From assembly GCF_018861065.1 (NCBI RefSeq), contig NZ_JAHKQO010000029.1, forward strand, positions 1 through 64,000: a stretch of DNA of 64,000 nucleotides, given 5' to 3'. The notes below the pieces were generated by a model, which saw nothing but the letters and a program-made list of their open reading frames with translations, made no database searches and was not told where the DNA came from. The translations under genes and the position numbers were made by a program. Of the stretch, positions 17,747 to 26,484 are shown piece by piece; the first letter of the stretch is position 1; every line of letters begins with the position of its first letter. The DNA is from Paraglaciecola arctica. Lineage in GTDB: Bacteria > Pseudomonadota > Gammaproteobacteria > Enterobacterales > Alteromonadaceae.

Positions 17747-18394
17747 ATGTCGACTTTTGAATCACCTGAGTATGCTGTTTTGCGTGACCTTTGTGACTCA
17801 GCAACGCTTCGAGATGTAGTGCATCCTTACCCATTTATTCAAGGCTTAATTTTTGCTGTGGCCGCTGTGCCTGAAATTCCCATGCCAGAGCAGTGGTTGC
17901 CTTGGGCGATTAAAACGAGCAATCAACTTACTAGTGTCGAACAAGCTGATAACCTCACCGATGTTTTAATGAAGGTGTTACAGCAACAATTGAAAAATAT
18001 GAGCGCCGAAAAAATTCAGTTACCCCAAGGGATAACATTTACTCAGAAAGGGCCAGAGAAGAGTGCAGTCGCCCAGTGGTGCCAAGGGATATTGTTTGGG
18101 CACAGTCAACTCGAGCCTGTTTGGCAAGCGGCTTGGAATAAAATGAAACTGAGTGAAGAAGCACAAATACAGCAACTTCAAAAAGACTTACGGCATTGTT
18201 TGTATATGTTTACTACCTTCGCGGATATTCCTTTGGCGGTTAAACAAGCCGAAAGTAGAGGCAACGATCAGTTACTTAATATTTTGCCTAAGATATTTTT
18301 GTCTTTTCCGCAGACTTTAAAAACTTATGTTGCGCTTTCAGGTCGCTTGGTGGACTTTCTACCTAATCAGTTCGAGACTTTTGAACAAAAATGA
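17747..18394 (+). CDS. UPF0149 (YecA/YgfB-like) family protein
   Basis: A 215-residue predicted cytoplasmic, mainly helical protein with no signal peptide. FIQGLIFAVAAVPEIPMPEQWL near residue 28 and VAQWCQGILFG near 108 follow the UPF0149 pattern, in which a G-x-x-x-A-x-x-P element precedes W-L and a later W-x-x-G-x-x-x-G repeats. It lacks the C-terminal SEC-C zinc motif of YecA. AGGATCT upstream of the ATG is the ribosome site. YgfB-like proteins have been tied to regulation, but no function can be assigned here. A strong hairpin follows the stop. Confidence 0.6.
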   Translation: MSTFESPEYAVLRDLCDSATLRDVVHPYPFIQGLIFAVAAVPEIPMPEQWLPWAIKTSNQLTSVEQADNLTDVLMKVLQQQLKNMSAEKIQLPQGITFTQKGPEKSAVAQWCQGILFGHSQLEPVWQAAWNKMKLSEEAQIQQLQKDLRHCLYMFTTFADIPLAVKQAESRGNDQLLNILPKIFLSFPQTLKTYVALSGRLVDFLPNQFETFEQK

Positions 18395-18396
18395 TG

Positions 18397-18423
18397 GAAC
18401 AAGCGTCATAGTGACGCTTGTTC
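18397..18423 (+). terminator. 12-bp hairpin after the UPF0149 gene
   Basis: GAACAAGCGTCA and TGACGCTTGTTC are perfectly complementary around a three-base loop, three bases past the stop. The T-run expected for rho-independent termination is missing. Confidence 0.55.
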
Positions 18424-18546
18424 GTAGATTCTGATTAGTTTTTATTTTCACTTTGTTAATCTGTATACTGCTGTTAAAAATCAACACCTATAATTTTAAG
18501 TTGTTGATTTAAAATAATAATATATAAAACCATTTGGGAATTAATT

Positions 18547-20865
18547 ATGAAAATTATTACAAGGAGCAACAATGTTGCACTACTCACCTTGTGCTTGGTT
18601 ATTCTGTCTGCTTGTACAGTTGACAATAAAATGAATACCGCTAAGCCTATAAAGAACGGCGTAAAACTAACTAACGAAGCCATATACGGTAGTTGGGAAT
18701 ACAATGCCAAGCGACCAGGAACAGTAAGGTGGTTAGATGAAGGCGCTAACTTTAGTGCCTTAGAAACTGCGCCAGGTTACGAAGATGCCAAGCTCGAAAA
18801 AGATCAATACGGTGATGACATCAAAGTGTACGAGGAAATTGTTAAATACGATCCTGCTACTTTGGAGCGAACAGTATTACTGCCCCTAAAACAACTGATT
18901 CCACCAGGCTCAGACAAAGCCTTAGCGGTAGATGATTATCAGTGGTCTAAAGATAAATCGAAAGTATTAATTTATACCAATGCCAAGTACGTTTGGCGAA
19001 GAAAAGATCGCGGTGATTATTGGGTTCGTGACCTTAAAACCAATGAGTTGTGGCAACTAGGTGGCAAACAATCAGCGCCAGCTGAAATGATGTTTGGGAA
19101 ATTTTCACCTGACGGTTTGAAGTTTGCCTATGTATGGAAAAACAATATCTATGCCCAAGACCTCAAAACCCGAGAAGTGACGGCATTAACCAGTGATGCG
19201 TCAAATACTATCATCAATGGGTTATTTGATTGGGCTTATGAAGAAGAGTTCTCGATTCGTGATGGCTTCCGTTGGAGCCCAGATAGTAAACGTATTGCGT
19301 ATTGGCAAATGGATACCCATGCAGCCAAAGACTTTTTGATTATCAATAACACCGACACTCTTTATCCTGAAGTGACGGCTATTCCTTATCCAAAAGTAGG
19401 TGAAGAAAATGCGGCGGCCCGTATTGGTGTGGTTAGCCTAGATAAGGCTAAAACTCAGTGGGTAGAACTACCAGGTGTCGCCAAAGACATGTATGTGCCA
19501 CGCATGGACTGGGCTAATAACAGTGAGCAGTTATTGATTCAGCAGTTTAATCGTAAACAGGACACTAATACCTTGTTTTACGCAGATGCAGACACCGGAA
19601 AGGCCGAACCATTTTTAACTGAAAAAGAAGACACTTTTATTGAGTTAATGATAGAGCCTAAGTGGCTTAAAAACTCAGATGACTTTATTTGGCAGAGTGA
19701 AAGAGATGGCTGGAAACACATCTATCTTGTATCTCGCGATGGTAAAAAATATCAAGATCTCACGCCTGGGGAGTTCGATGTCACTGAATTGGTTTCGGTT
19801 GATGAAGCAAATGGGTGGTTATATTTTGTTGCCTCTCCAGACAATGTATCGCAACGATATTTGCAGCGCACGCGTTTAGACGGCAGCGGTAAGATGGAGC
19901 AGGTTACTCCAAGCCAATATAGCGGTAGCAATTCCTATAAAATCTCTGCCGATTCGAGCTGGGCTATCCATACCCATTCTTCGTTTTTGTCTCCACCGGT
20001 TTATAGCTTAATTTCGCTGCCAGATCACAAAGCGCACCATGTACTTGAAGATAACGCCGCGCTTGTTGCAAAACTTGCTCAGTTAAACATAGGTGACGTT
20101 GAATTTTACAGTGTTAAAGCCCAAGATGGCTTGCGTTTAGACGGGTATATGTTGCGCCCCGCTGCACTCGATGAAAACAAAAAGTACCCATTAATTCACT
20201 ATGTTTATGGTGAACCGGCCGGGCAAACCGTGCGTGATGCTTGGCAAGGTAACCGCGGTATGTGGGGCATAATGATGGCTCAACAAGGATTTATTATTTC
20301 TTCTATCGACAACCGAGGTACGGCAGCACCTAGAGGCCACGATTGGAGACGCTCAATTTACGCTGGTGATGGTAGCTTGGAAACCCAAGATCAAGCTGAT
20401 GCTATCAACGCCATGTGTGACAAGTGGAATTATATCGACTGTGACCGTGTGGGTGTTTGGGGGCATTCTGGTGGCGGCTCGTTAACGCTAAATTTAATGT
20501 TTAGGCATCCTGATGTGTTTAAAGTAGGTGTGTCTCAGGCTCCAGTGCCTGATAAAAGGTTATATGACTCTATTTATCAAGAACGTTATTCAGGTTTGTT
20601 AGCTGACAATATTGAAAATTATGCTCAAGTTTCGGCTATTACACATGCCTCCAAACTTGAAGGAAAATTACTGCTTGTTCACGGTACTGGCGATGATAAC
20701 GTGCACTACCAAGGCAGCGAGCGATTAATCAATGAGTTTGTTAAACACAACAAGCAATTTGATTTGATGTCCTACCCGAATAGACGTCATGGTATTGTTG
20801 AAGGTAAAGGTACCTCATTGCACTTAAGCACAATGCGAGCGAATTATTTTATTAATAATTTGTAA
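18547..20865 (+). CDS. dipeptidyl peptidase IV-like S9B serine peptidase, lipoprotein
   Basis: A 772-residue exported peptidase. A lipoprotein signal ends in LSAC, so the mature protein starts at a lipidated Cys near residue 23. Residues up to about 500 form the beta-propeller and contain the Glu motif DWAYEEEF (E232-E234) that clamps the substrate N-terminus in DPP IV. The C-terminal alpha/beta hydrolase domain has S641 in GHSGGG, D716 in HGTGDDNVHY and H748 in NRRHG, with spacing close to DPP IV. It should remove N-terminal dipeptides, typically X-Pro, from peptides in the periplasm. It is a single gene with its own terminator. Confidence 0.93.
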   Translation: MKIITRSNNVALLTLCLVILSACTVDNKMNTAKPIKNGVKLTNEAIYGSWEYNAKRPGTVRWLDEGANFSALETAPGYEDAKLEKDQYGDDIKVYEEIVKYDPATLERTVLLPLKQLIPPGSDKALAVDDYQWSKDKSKVLIYTNAKYVWRRKDRGDYWVRDLKTNELWQLGGKQSAPAEMMFGKFSPDGLKFAYVWKNNIYAQDLKTREVTALTSDASNTIINGLFDWAYEEEFSIRDGFRWSPDSKRIAYWQMDTHAAKDFLIINNTDTLYPEVTAIPYPKVGEENAAARIGVVSLDKAKTQWVELPGVAKDMYVPRMDWANNSEQLLIQQFNRKQDTNTLFYADADTGKAEPFLTEKEDTFIELMIEPKWLKNSDDFIWQSERDGWKHIYLVSRDGKKYQDLTPGEFDVTELVSVDEANGWLYFVASPDNVSQRYLQRTRLDGSGKMEQVTPSQYSGSNSYKISADSSWAIHTHSSFLSPPVYSLISLPDHKAHHVLEDNAALVAKLAQLNIGDVEFYSVKAQDGLRLDGYMLRPAALDENKKYPLIHYVYGEPAGQTVRDAWQGNRGMWGIMMAQQGFIISSIDNRGTAAPRGHDWRRSIYAGDGSLETQDQADAINAMCDKWNYIDCDRVGVWGHSGGGSLTLNLMFRHPDVFKVGVSQAPVPDKRLYDSIYQERYSGLLADNIENYAQVSAITHASKLEGKLLLVHGTGDDNVHYQGSERLINEFVKHNKQFDLMSYPNRRHGIVEGKGTSLHLSTMRANYFINNL

Positions 20866-20893
20866 TCTGTTTAGATTAACCTGACTTGATAAT

Positions 20894-20930
20894 ACGGCGG
20901 CCTTTATTTTTTAGAAGCCGCCGTTTTTTT
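20894..20930 (+). terminator. rho-independent terminator of the S9B peptidase gene
   Basis: ACGGCGGC and GCCGCCGT pair over eight G/C-rich bases and are followed by a run of seven T's. Confidence 0.9.
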
Positions 20931-21536
20931 AGGAATTATTGTTGATAAAGAGGCTAAAAGAAGGTTTCGCGCAATCACCCGTGCTGCGTCCGGCTGATTC
21001 TTTTTGTCTCGAATCCGTCCGAGTCAGTTACTCTTTATCTATTCCACTCAAATGTGCCAAATCCCGTCATGCTACACTTGATTGGGAATCTCTACTCAGG
21101 TGCCAATAGCTGATTGCAGACGGCGAGGAATTACAAGCTATTACACGTCATTCCCGCGAAGGCGGGAATCTACTAATAGCGACCGTAAACTCAATTGAAA
21201 TGTAATAAAGAAAACACAACAAAGTTATATTTTCACTCACTTTTTAATAAGCTGAAAAGAAGGCTCTTTATCGATTTCTCAGATGTTGATGGAGGTTCCC
21301 GCCTTCGCGGGAATGACGGTAGCTATGCGAGTGGATGTCACTGACTGCAATCTAATTTAAACCAGCAATAGGCGTGAACGTCTTCGGCTGTCTTCTGGTC
21401 GCTCGGAGAAGACAATCAGGTTACTAACCTGTCAACTTCCGCTTTTCACACAACCTGCGCTTATTGCAGTCTGTCAATTTGATGAAGTTCTATTCATAAT
21501 CAGTGGTATAGCGAGTGTGGATTAATCGAAAATGCT
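20931..21536. other. 606-base non-coding region with dispersed-repeat elements
   Basis: No coding frame or RNA gene is recognised. The stretch contains a CTCGAA-type hairpin (21008-21023) similar to one at 7638-7653, and a pair of inverted REP-like units (21146-21168 and 21296-21318). The segment 21361-21480 has no recognised feature. Confidence 0.65.
21146..21318. repeat. pair of inverted REP-like elements
   Basis: The 23-base unit CGTCA-TTCCCGCGAAGGCGGGAA (21146-21168) recurs as its exact reverse complement at 21296-21318, enclosing about 127 bases. Each unit can itself fold, TTCCCGC pairing with GCGGGAA over a four-base loop. This G/C-rich motif is a widespread repetitive extragenic palindrome, and the head-to-head arrangement resembles a BIME or small non-autonomous mobile unit. 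Confidence 0.85.
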
Positions 21537-21908
21537 TTATCTCTTAGATTTGGTTTTCAATTCAAAATCAAATTCTTGAGCAGAAATGACCAATCCTTCT
21601 TCATTTTCGCTAGGAAACACCGCTATAGCTACCTCGTCGTCTTCTAATCCTTCGGTCCAGCGACTATGCCAAGTGTTTAAATCAATCGCCTTAGGCGCAC
21701 ATTCAGCCCACTCTCCGGTGGCCCATGCTAGAGCAAAGGCTTCACTTGGCCAAACTGGGGTGCAATCTTCATCTTCTGTATTAAGCATTACGCAGCCGTC
21801 TTGATCGGTGAGTATCCATACTTGTTTATTTGCTACACATTCTTTAACTAAGTAACTTAAACGTTGTTCTGGGGTAAATTGCGAAATATTTTCTAAGGTA
21901 TCTGACAT
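21537..21908 (-). CDS. DUF2750 family protein
   Basis: A 123-residue acidic cytoplasmic protein matching the DUF2750 pattern: RLSYLVKECVANKQVWIL near the start, LPVWPS-like PVWPSEAFALAW in the middle, and a C-terminal half rich in Glu with VAIAVFPSENEEGL. No catalytic motif is visible and its function is unknown. GGA before the ATG is the ribosome site. It lies downstream of a terminator for the glycosidase gene, so it is probably transcribed on its own. Confidence 0.75.
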   Translation of the reverse strand: MSDTLENISQFTPEQRLSYLVKECVANKQVWILTDQDGCVMLNTEDEDCTPVWPSEAFALAWATGEWAECAPKAIDLNTWHSRWTEGLEDDEVAIAVFPSENEEGLVISAQEFDFELKTKSKR

Positions 21909-21938
21909 GAATGATCCAAAATGGTTGGGCTGAAAAAT

Positions 21939-21972
21939 AAAAGGCTAAAACAATTGCGCATTCTAGCCTTTT
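21939..21972 (-). terminator. rho-independent terminator of the glycosidase gene
   Basis: On the minus strand AAAAGGCTA and TAGCCTTTT pair over nine bases, and the transcript continues into TTTTATTTTT. It starts eight bases after the glycosidase stop. Confidence 0.8.
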
Positions 21973-21979
21973 GTTACTG

Positions 21980-23350
21980 CTAATTCTCAACCATAAATGG
22001 AATATTTGCATTACCTACTTTGTTTTTTCCGTCGAGCGCGTAATTAAACAAACGATACTCACCCGCTTCATTAGGTGTAGTGAAGATCATGGTTACGAAT
22101 TTTTCCTGCGTATCGGATGAGATGATTTGTAAAGGTATTACGGCTGGTTTTTCTTCGTGGTGGCCACCTTGACTGCGTACTTCTACTTCTTTCATTAATA
22201 CCCATTGATGAGTGAGTGGGTCGCCGTCTGGATCGCTAACTTCCACCTTAACTTTGGCCGATTGGTTTGGTTTTAAACGCACGTTATCAATGGCTTTAGT
22301 GTTATTGATGGTGATGGCTGTTGACAGAGGAGCGCGGTTCGCTGGATAGTGACCAGTCCACATTCGGGTTAGTTCGTCTATCCGAGCAGTTTGTTCTCCT
22401 GATTCATTGAACATACCGTACCAAGTTGGGGTGCGTTCTTGTTTTTGCCCCCAGAAAAATGCGAATGAACCAATGATTTTACCGGTTTTGTCATTAACAA
22501 TGACATCTTGCATACGTTTGGCCATACCCGCCGCTTTGATGGCACTTGGCTCTTCAATTTCGCGCCCCCATTTTGTGGTCGGTAACTCCCAATGTCCCAT
22601 TGGACCAAATTCGGTCACCATGTAAGGTTTGTCTGCGTGACTTTGGGCATCAACCTGCGCAATACTGTCTGGCAATGTGATTAAGTCACCATAGGTCTGC
22701 ACAGATAGTATATCGATATTGGGCGCATGCTCTAATACCTGTGCAATATCTTTTGGATTGGCACCAGCAAGGCTAAAAGACACTGGGTGGTTAGGATCGT
22801 TTTCATGAATATAATCAATGATGTCACCCATGGCGGTATACACCTTAGTGTTGACCTGTTTTAAAACGCCTTTTTCATCAAACAGAAGATTAGGCTCGTT
22901 ATTAATCACCCACATCAATACGTTTGGGTGATTTTTATATTTTTCGACTGCTAGGGTGACACGTTTGTATTGCTCGGCTACCGCTTTTTCATCGTTGTAA
23001 TCAAAACCTAATAATTCTTTACCGGTTCTGAAACCTACCGCAACCATCAGTCCAAGCTGTTCTGCCATAGCGAGCTCGCGTTCAATATTCTTTATGCCCC
23101 AAGTTCGAAAACTATTACCGCCCGCATCTTTTAAGGCTTTGACACTTTCATCGTTCTTATAACCCAAGCCTACTCCCTTCACTTCATAGGGTTGACCATT
23201 TACGGTTAGGGAGTATTGATTATCCTGTTTGATGACTTTAACCACAGAAGGTGATTGGGCGGCGCTATTAAAAGCAAACAAAAGGCTGCTTAGGGTCAAA
23301 AATGCTAGTGAAGAAATTACCCCTGAGGCCAAAGAAAAATGTGATTTCAT
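21980..23350 (-). CDS. exported clan GH-A glycoside hydrolase, family not assigned
   Basis: A 456-residue secreted protein with a signal peptide ending near SAAQ (about 31). A short N-terminal strand region (VNGQPYEVKGVG) leads into a TIM barrel of the clan GH-A type: FRTWG near 81, the acid/base Glu E152 in VINNEPN, and the nucleophile E247 in MVTEFGPMG. The last 100 residues form an Ig-like domain with VEVSDPDGDPL. The opening resembles the catalytic part of GH2 or glucan-remodelling enzymes, but the lack of the GH2 jelly-roll domains leaves the family open. It probably acts on a beta-linked glycan in the periplasm or outside. GGGACAC before the ATG supports the start. Confidence 0.7.
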   Translation of the reverse strand: MKSHFSLASGVISSLAFLTLSSLLFAFNSAAQSPSVVKVIKQDNQYSLTVNGQPYEVKGVGLGYKNDESVKALKDAGGNSFRTWGIKNIERELAMAEQLGLMVAVGFRTGKELLGFDYNDEKAVAEQYKRVTLAVEKYKNHPNVLMWVINNEPNLLFDEKGVLKQVNTKVYTAMGDIIDYIHENDPNHPVSFSLAGANPKDIAQVLEHAPNIDILSVQTYGDLITLPDSIAQVDAQSHADKPYMVTEFGPMGHWELPTTKWGREIEEPSAIKAAGMAKRMQDVIVNDKTGKIIGSFAFFWGQKQERTPTWYGMFNESGEQTARIDELTRMWTGHYPANRAPLSTAITINNTKAIDNVRLKPNQSAKVKVEVSDPDGDPLTHQWVLMKEVEVRSQGGHHEEKPAVIPLQIISSDTQEKFVTMIFTTPNEAGEYRLFNYALDGKNKVGNANIPFMVEN

Positions 23351-23478
23351 AGTGTGTCCCGAAGTTTAAGAATAAATGACTAAGTAAGGTTGTGGATAAA
23401 TTGTATTCTAGATGCGCAGCATTACGAACATAAACAAGGCATAATTCGGCCAGTTGGGTGGTTGTTAGGACTAAGCGG

Positions 23479-24273
23479 ATGCACAAGGTGTTTTTTTGGA
23501 ACGGTAATAAGTCTGTTGCTAGGCAGAGTTATGAATTGGCCTTATTACAAGCATGTTTAAAAGCCACTAATCAAGAATATGCATCAGTCGAGTTGCGAGT
23601 AGATAACACTGATTATCCTAGTGCCAAAGACGAAGCCAATATTTTTTCCAATGGTGCCGATATTTTGGTGACTGTGGCTGGAAACCTAAAGTTTAAAAAC
23701 ATCCAAAAGTGGGTGATCACTCAACCTATTACGAAAGGATTGTTAGGTTACAGACTGCTCATAGTTCGAGACGAACTATTGCCCAGTTTTTCTCAGGTTA
23801 TTCACCATCAACAACTTCAAGTTAAGTCCATAGGTATACCTCAAACCTGGGCTGATGCCGAACTCTTTAGGTATAACCAATATAGAGTTGTCGAGAAGGG
23901 CAATTTTGATGAGTTGTTTATGCGATTAAAGAACGCAGAGTTCGATTACGTTGCCCTAGGAGTAAACGAAATTGAGGAAATTTTTAAGAATACAGCAGCC
24001 CCTTTAGGCGGCTTAAGTCTTGAACCATCACTAATGCTTTATTATCCGTTCCCGTTAGTGTTTTATGTCGCTGCAAACCAAGCCCGTTTGGCTCACCGGG
24101 TAGAAACGGGTCTCAACAAGATTATTGCCAGTGGTGAATTTGAGGTACTATTTAAGAAACATCACGGAGGGTTGGTACAGCGACTAAACTTAAAAGACAG
24201 AAAAACATTTACTTTGACTAACCCAGAACTACCGATTGAATTCAAAGGCTTTTCTAGTTCGTTATTAGATTAG
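23479..24273 (+). CDS. solute-binding-protein-like protein lacking a signal peptide
   Basis: A 264-residue protein whose C-terminal half (LSLEPSLMLYYPFPLVFYVA and KKHHGGLVQRLNLKDRKTF) is typical of a group of Alteromonadales periplasmic binding proteins of the family 3 fold. Unlike them it begins directly with the first strand (MHKVFFWNG) and has no hydrophobic leader; the frame is closed by a stop at 23431-23433, so no longer start exists. Either it is a cytoplasmic ligand-binding protein or the leader has been lost. An in-frame GTG at 23458 would add seven residues without changing this. It converges on a GGDEF gene. Confidence 0.6.
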   Translation: MHKVFFWNGNKSVARQSYELALLQACLKATNQEYASVELRVDNTDYPSAKDEANIFSNGADILVTVAGNLKFKNIQKWVITQPITKGLLGYRLLIVRDELLPSFSQVIHHQQLQVKSIGIPQTWADAELFRYNQYRVVEKGNFDELFMRLKNAEFDYVALGVNEIEEIFKNTAAPLGGLSLEPSLMLYYPFPLVFYVAANQARLAHRVETGLNKIIASGEFEVLFKKHHGGLVQRLNLKDRKTFTLTNPELPIEFKGFSSSLLD

Positions 24274-24304
24274 TGTTGTCGTGTCGGTCCGAGTAGTTTT
24301 AGAT

Positions 24305-24350
24305 ACTATTCACTATTCACTATTCACTATTCACTATTCACTATTCACTA
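24305..24350. repeat. tandem heptamer repeat (ACTATTC)
   Basis: About 6.6 perfect copies of the 7-mer ACTATTC fill 46 bases between two converging genes. Seven-base units do not encode an in-frame peptide here. The array is a likely site of slipped-strand length variation. Confidence 0.9.
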
Positions 24351-24358
24351 ACCACCAA

Positions 24359-25336
24359 TCACGCAGCAATACAGCATAAATTACGTCCCGCGTCTTTTGC
24401 ACGGTACATCGCTTTATCAGCCCTGCCTATCCATTCAAAGCCTGTTTCATGGGGAGCGTACTGGGCAATGCCTAATGAAATGGTTACGTGTAGGTTCTTA
24501 TCAAAACGATGTTGGTCAATAGATTCTCGTAGTAACTCAGCTAATATAGACGCTTTTTCTTGATTACTAAAATGTGAAATGACCACAAATTCTTCGCCGC
24601 CAAATCGATAAAGATGCTCATTTTTAGTCAACTTTTGACTCACTAAGTCAGTAAAGTCACGCAAAATATTATCACCTACACTATGTCCAAATTGGTCATT
24701 AATTTTTTTAAACTCATCTAAATCAATAATTATTAGACAAGGAGTCTGATTTTTGAGTTCGCTATCCTGTTCAGTTACGCGTAACAACTCTTCTTCTAGC
24801 GCTCTTCTATTGCCAGCCCCAGTTAACGGGTCCTTAATTGACAATTCTTTGAGTTGGTTTTTCTGGCGCAACATTCGGTCGGCAAAGGAATAACTAAACA
24901 ACAGCGTAATCAGAGTTGAAAATACGTATTGAACAACAAAAATATAATTGAGTTGCTCCCATAAAAATATGCCTAATACACTCACCATGGCAGTGGCAAT
25001 AATAAAAGACTGTTGTGGATTGACTAGAAAAAATATTCCTATGATCGCTGGATATAACCAGACTAATTGTTGAGGTCCTTTTAGGCCAATGGTCGCCACT
25101 ACAATCACAACACATAGAAAGGCCAAAAACCTTCGCGCGAAAAGAATCTTACCAGTGAGGAAAACATAGATAAAAAGAAAGGCTGTAGACAAAACAGCAA
25201 ACGAATCCAACAATGCCATTGCCCATTCACCGTGAAAAAACCTAATCAAAACGAATGGTGCAATACATAATGCTGAAGCACCACTAATAGACAATACGAT
25301 ATATTCTTCAGTCGATCTTATTCTACGTTTCATCAT
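24359..25336 (-). CDS. membrane-bound diguanylate cyclase (GGDEF)
   Basis: A 325-residue inner-membrane enzyme making cyclic di-GMP from two GTP. About six membrane helices occupy residues 10-150 as an undefined sensor region. The GGDEF domain starts at KDPLTGAGNRRALEEEL (about 168) and carries the active-site motif GGEEF at 246-250, so it should be active. The inhibitory RxxD site normally placed just before the motif is absent (TKNE), which suggests no product inhibition at that site. No EAL domain or partner gene is adjacent. Confidence 0.92.
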   Translation of the reverse strand: MMKRRIRSTEEYIVLSISGASALCIAPFVLIRFFHGEWAMALLDSFAVLSTAFLFIYVFLTGKILFARRFLAFLCVVIVVATIGLKGPQQLVWLYPAIIGIFFLVNPQQSFIIATAMVSVLGIFLWEQLNYIFVVQYVFSTLITLLFSYSFADRMLRQKNQLKELSIKDPLTGAGNRRALEEELLRVTEQDSELKNQTPCLIIIDLDEFKKINDQFGHSVGDNILRDFTDLVSQKLTKNEHLYRFGGEEFVVISHFSNQEKASILAELLRESIDQHRFDKNLHVTISLGIAQYAPHETGFEWIGRADKAMYRAKDAGRNLCCIAA

Positions 25337-25411
25337 TAGTACTCTGCGCCTCGTTCTACTAACCTCATTACTTTACACTAAGTAATTTTAGGTCAAATGA
25401 AGTACCTAATT

Positions 25412-26347
25412 TTAATAGCCCTTATCAAAATCCAATACATACTGCAGGGCGTGACCATCTATATAATTAACATAATTATTACTAAATATGGCGAAAATTT
25501 CTTCAGGTATTGATTCTGCGGCAGTGTGCTGAGTGATATAGAGATTATCTAACTGCCAAAACGGGTGAGATTTAGGTAGAGGCTCTTGCGTAAATACATC
25601 TAAAACCGCAGCGTGAAGTGCCTTACTTTGTAGGGCCGCAATTAAAGCTCTGTCGACTATTGAAGCGCCGCGTCCAGCATTAATTAATACGCAGTGGGGC
25701 GGTAAATAAGATAGAAATGATTTATCTATAAGCCCTGTAGTTTTTGTGCTTTGTGGTAACAGGCATACTAAGTAATCCAGATCTGTAGCAAAATCCTGTT
25801 CTTCGTTGACTTTGTAATATTGATCAATGCCTTCGCAGTCATGGCTGTTTCGCGTATAGCCGCGAGTAATCATGGAGAAGTTTTTCGCCATATTAGCAAC
25901 ACCTTTGCCTATATCGCCTACTCCCATTATTCCTAATGTTTTGCCTGCAAGTGATTGATAACTGGGTGGCTCCCAAGTTCCTCGTTTTTGTGCTTCAACG
26001 AATCCCTTTAAATTACGGGAAAAATACAACAAATAGGCGAACACATATTCTTGCATGGCTCGCTGAAATACCCCTTTTACACCACATAGTTGATAGTCGT
26101 TTTTATCCACGGCAAACAATGGCGCATTCCCGGCCCAAGTAGATTGAAGCCATTTCAACTCGGTACACTGCGCCACAATTTGTGACGTTAGATCAGGATC
26201 GCCAAATAAAATATCTACTTTACTGTAATCAAAAGACTCAGAAATTTTGTTGTTTACTAGTACTAACTCTAGATCGGGCAACAGTGATTTTTTTATTAAA
26301 GCGCGATAGCGCTCTGAATCACGGCTTAAAATGGCAACCTTATGCAT
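25412..26347 (-). CDS. D-2-hydroxyacid dehydrogenase (GhrA-like)
   Basis: A 311-residue NAD(P)-dependent enzyme that interconverts 2-oxoacids and D-2-hydroxyacids. The nucleotide-binding loop GVGDIGKGVA is near residue 142; NAGRGASIVD, DVFTQEPLPKSHPFW and TQHTAAES supply the Arg, Glu and His of the catalytic set. Length and the early QSTWAG element are like glyoxylate/hydroxypyruvate reductases. It is divergent from the Cys/Met PLP enzyme gene with 137 bases between the starts, so the two may share a control region. The physiological substrate is not known. Confidence 0.87.
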   Translation of the reverse strand: MHKVAILSRDSERYRALIKKSLLPDLELVLVNNKISESFDYSKVDILFGDPDLTSQIVAQCTELKWLQSTWAGNAPLFAVDKNDYQLCGVKGVFQRAMQEYVFAYLLYFSRNLKGFVEAQKRGTWEPPSYQSLAGKTLGIMGVGDIGKGVANMAKNFSMITRGYTRNSHDCEGIDQYYKVNEEQDFATDLDYLVCLLPQSTKTTGLIDKSFLSYLPPHCVLINAGRGASIVDRALIAALQSKALHAAVLDVFTQEPLPKSHPFWQLDNLYITQHTAAESIPEEIFAIFSNNYVNYIDGHALQYVLDFDKGY

Positions 26348-26484
26348 AGTTATTTATCTACCATGTAAAGAAAAAATTACTAAAATACATTATTGTGAAA
26401 TTATATTTGTAAAAATTATCTATATTTAGAATTAAATTCGGATTACTGTTGTTTGAATCAATAAAAATACAAAGAGATTGCAAC

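Noticed and set aside
18474-18710. 78-residue minus-strand frame at the start of the S9B peptidase gene
   Set aside because: It is largely antisense to the peptidase signal region, where hydrophobic codons yield a false membrane-like protein.
24305-24350. CRISPR-like repeat
   Set aside because: The units are seven bases with no spacers, which is a simple tandem repeat.
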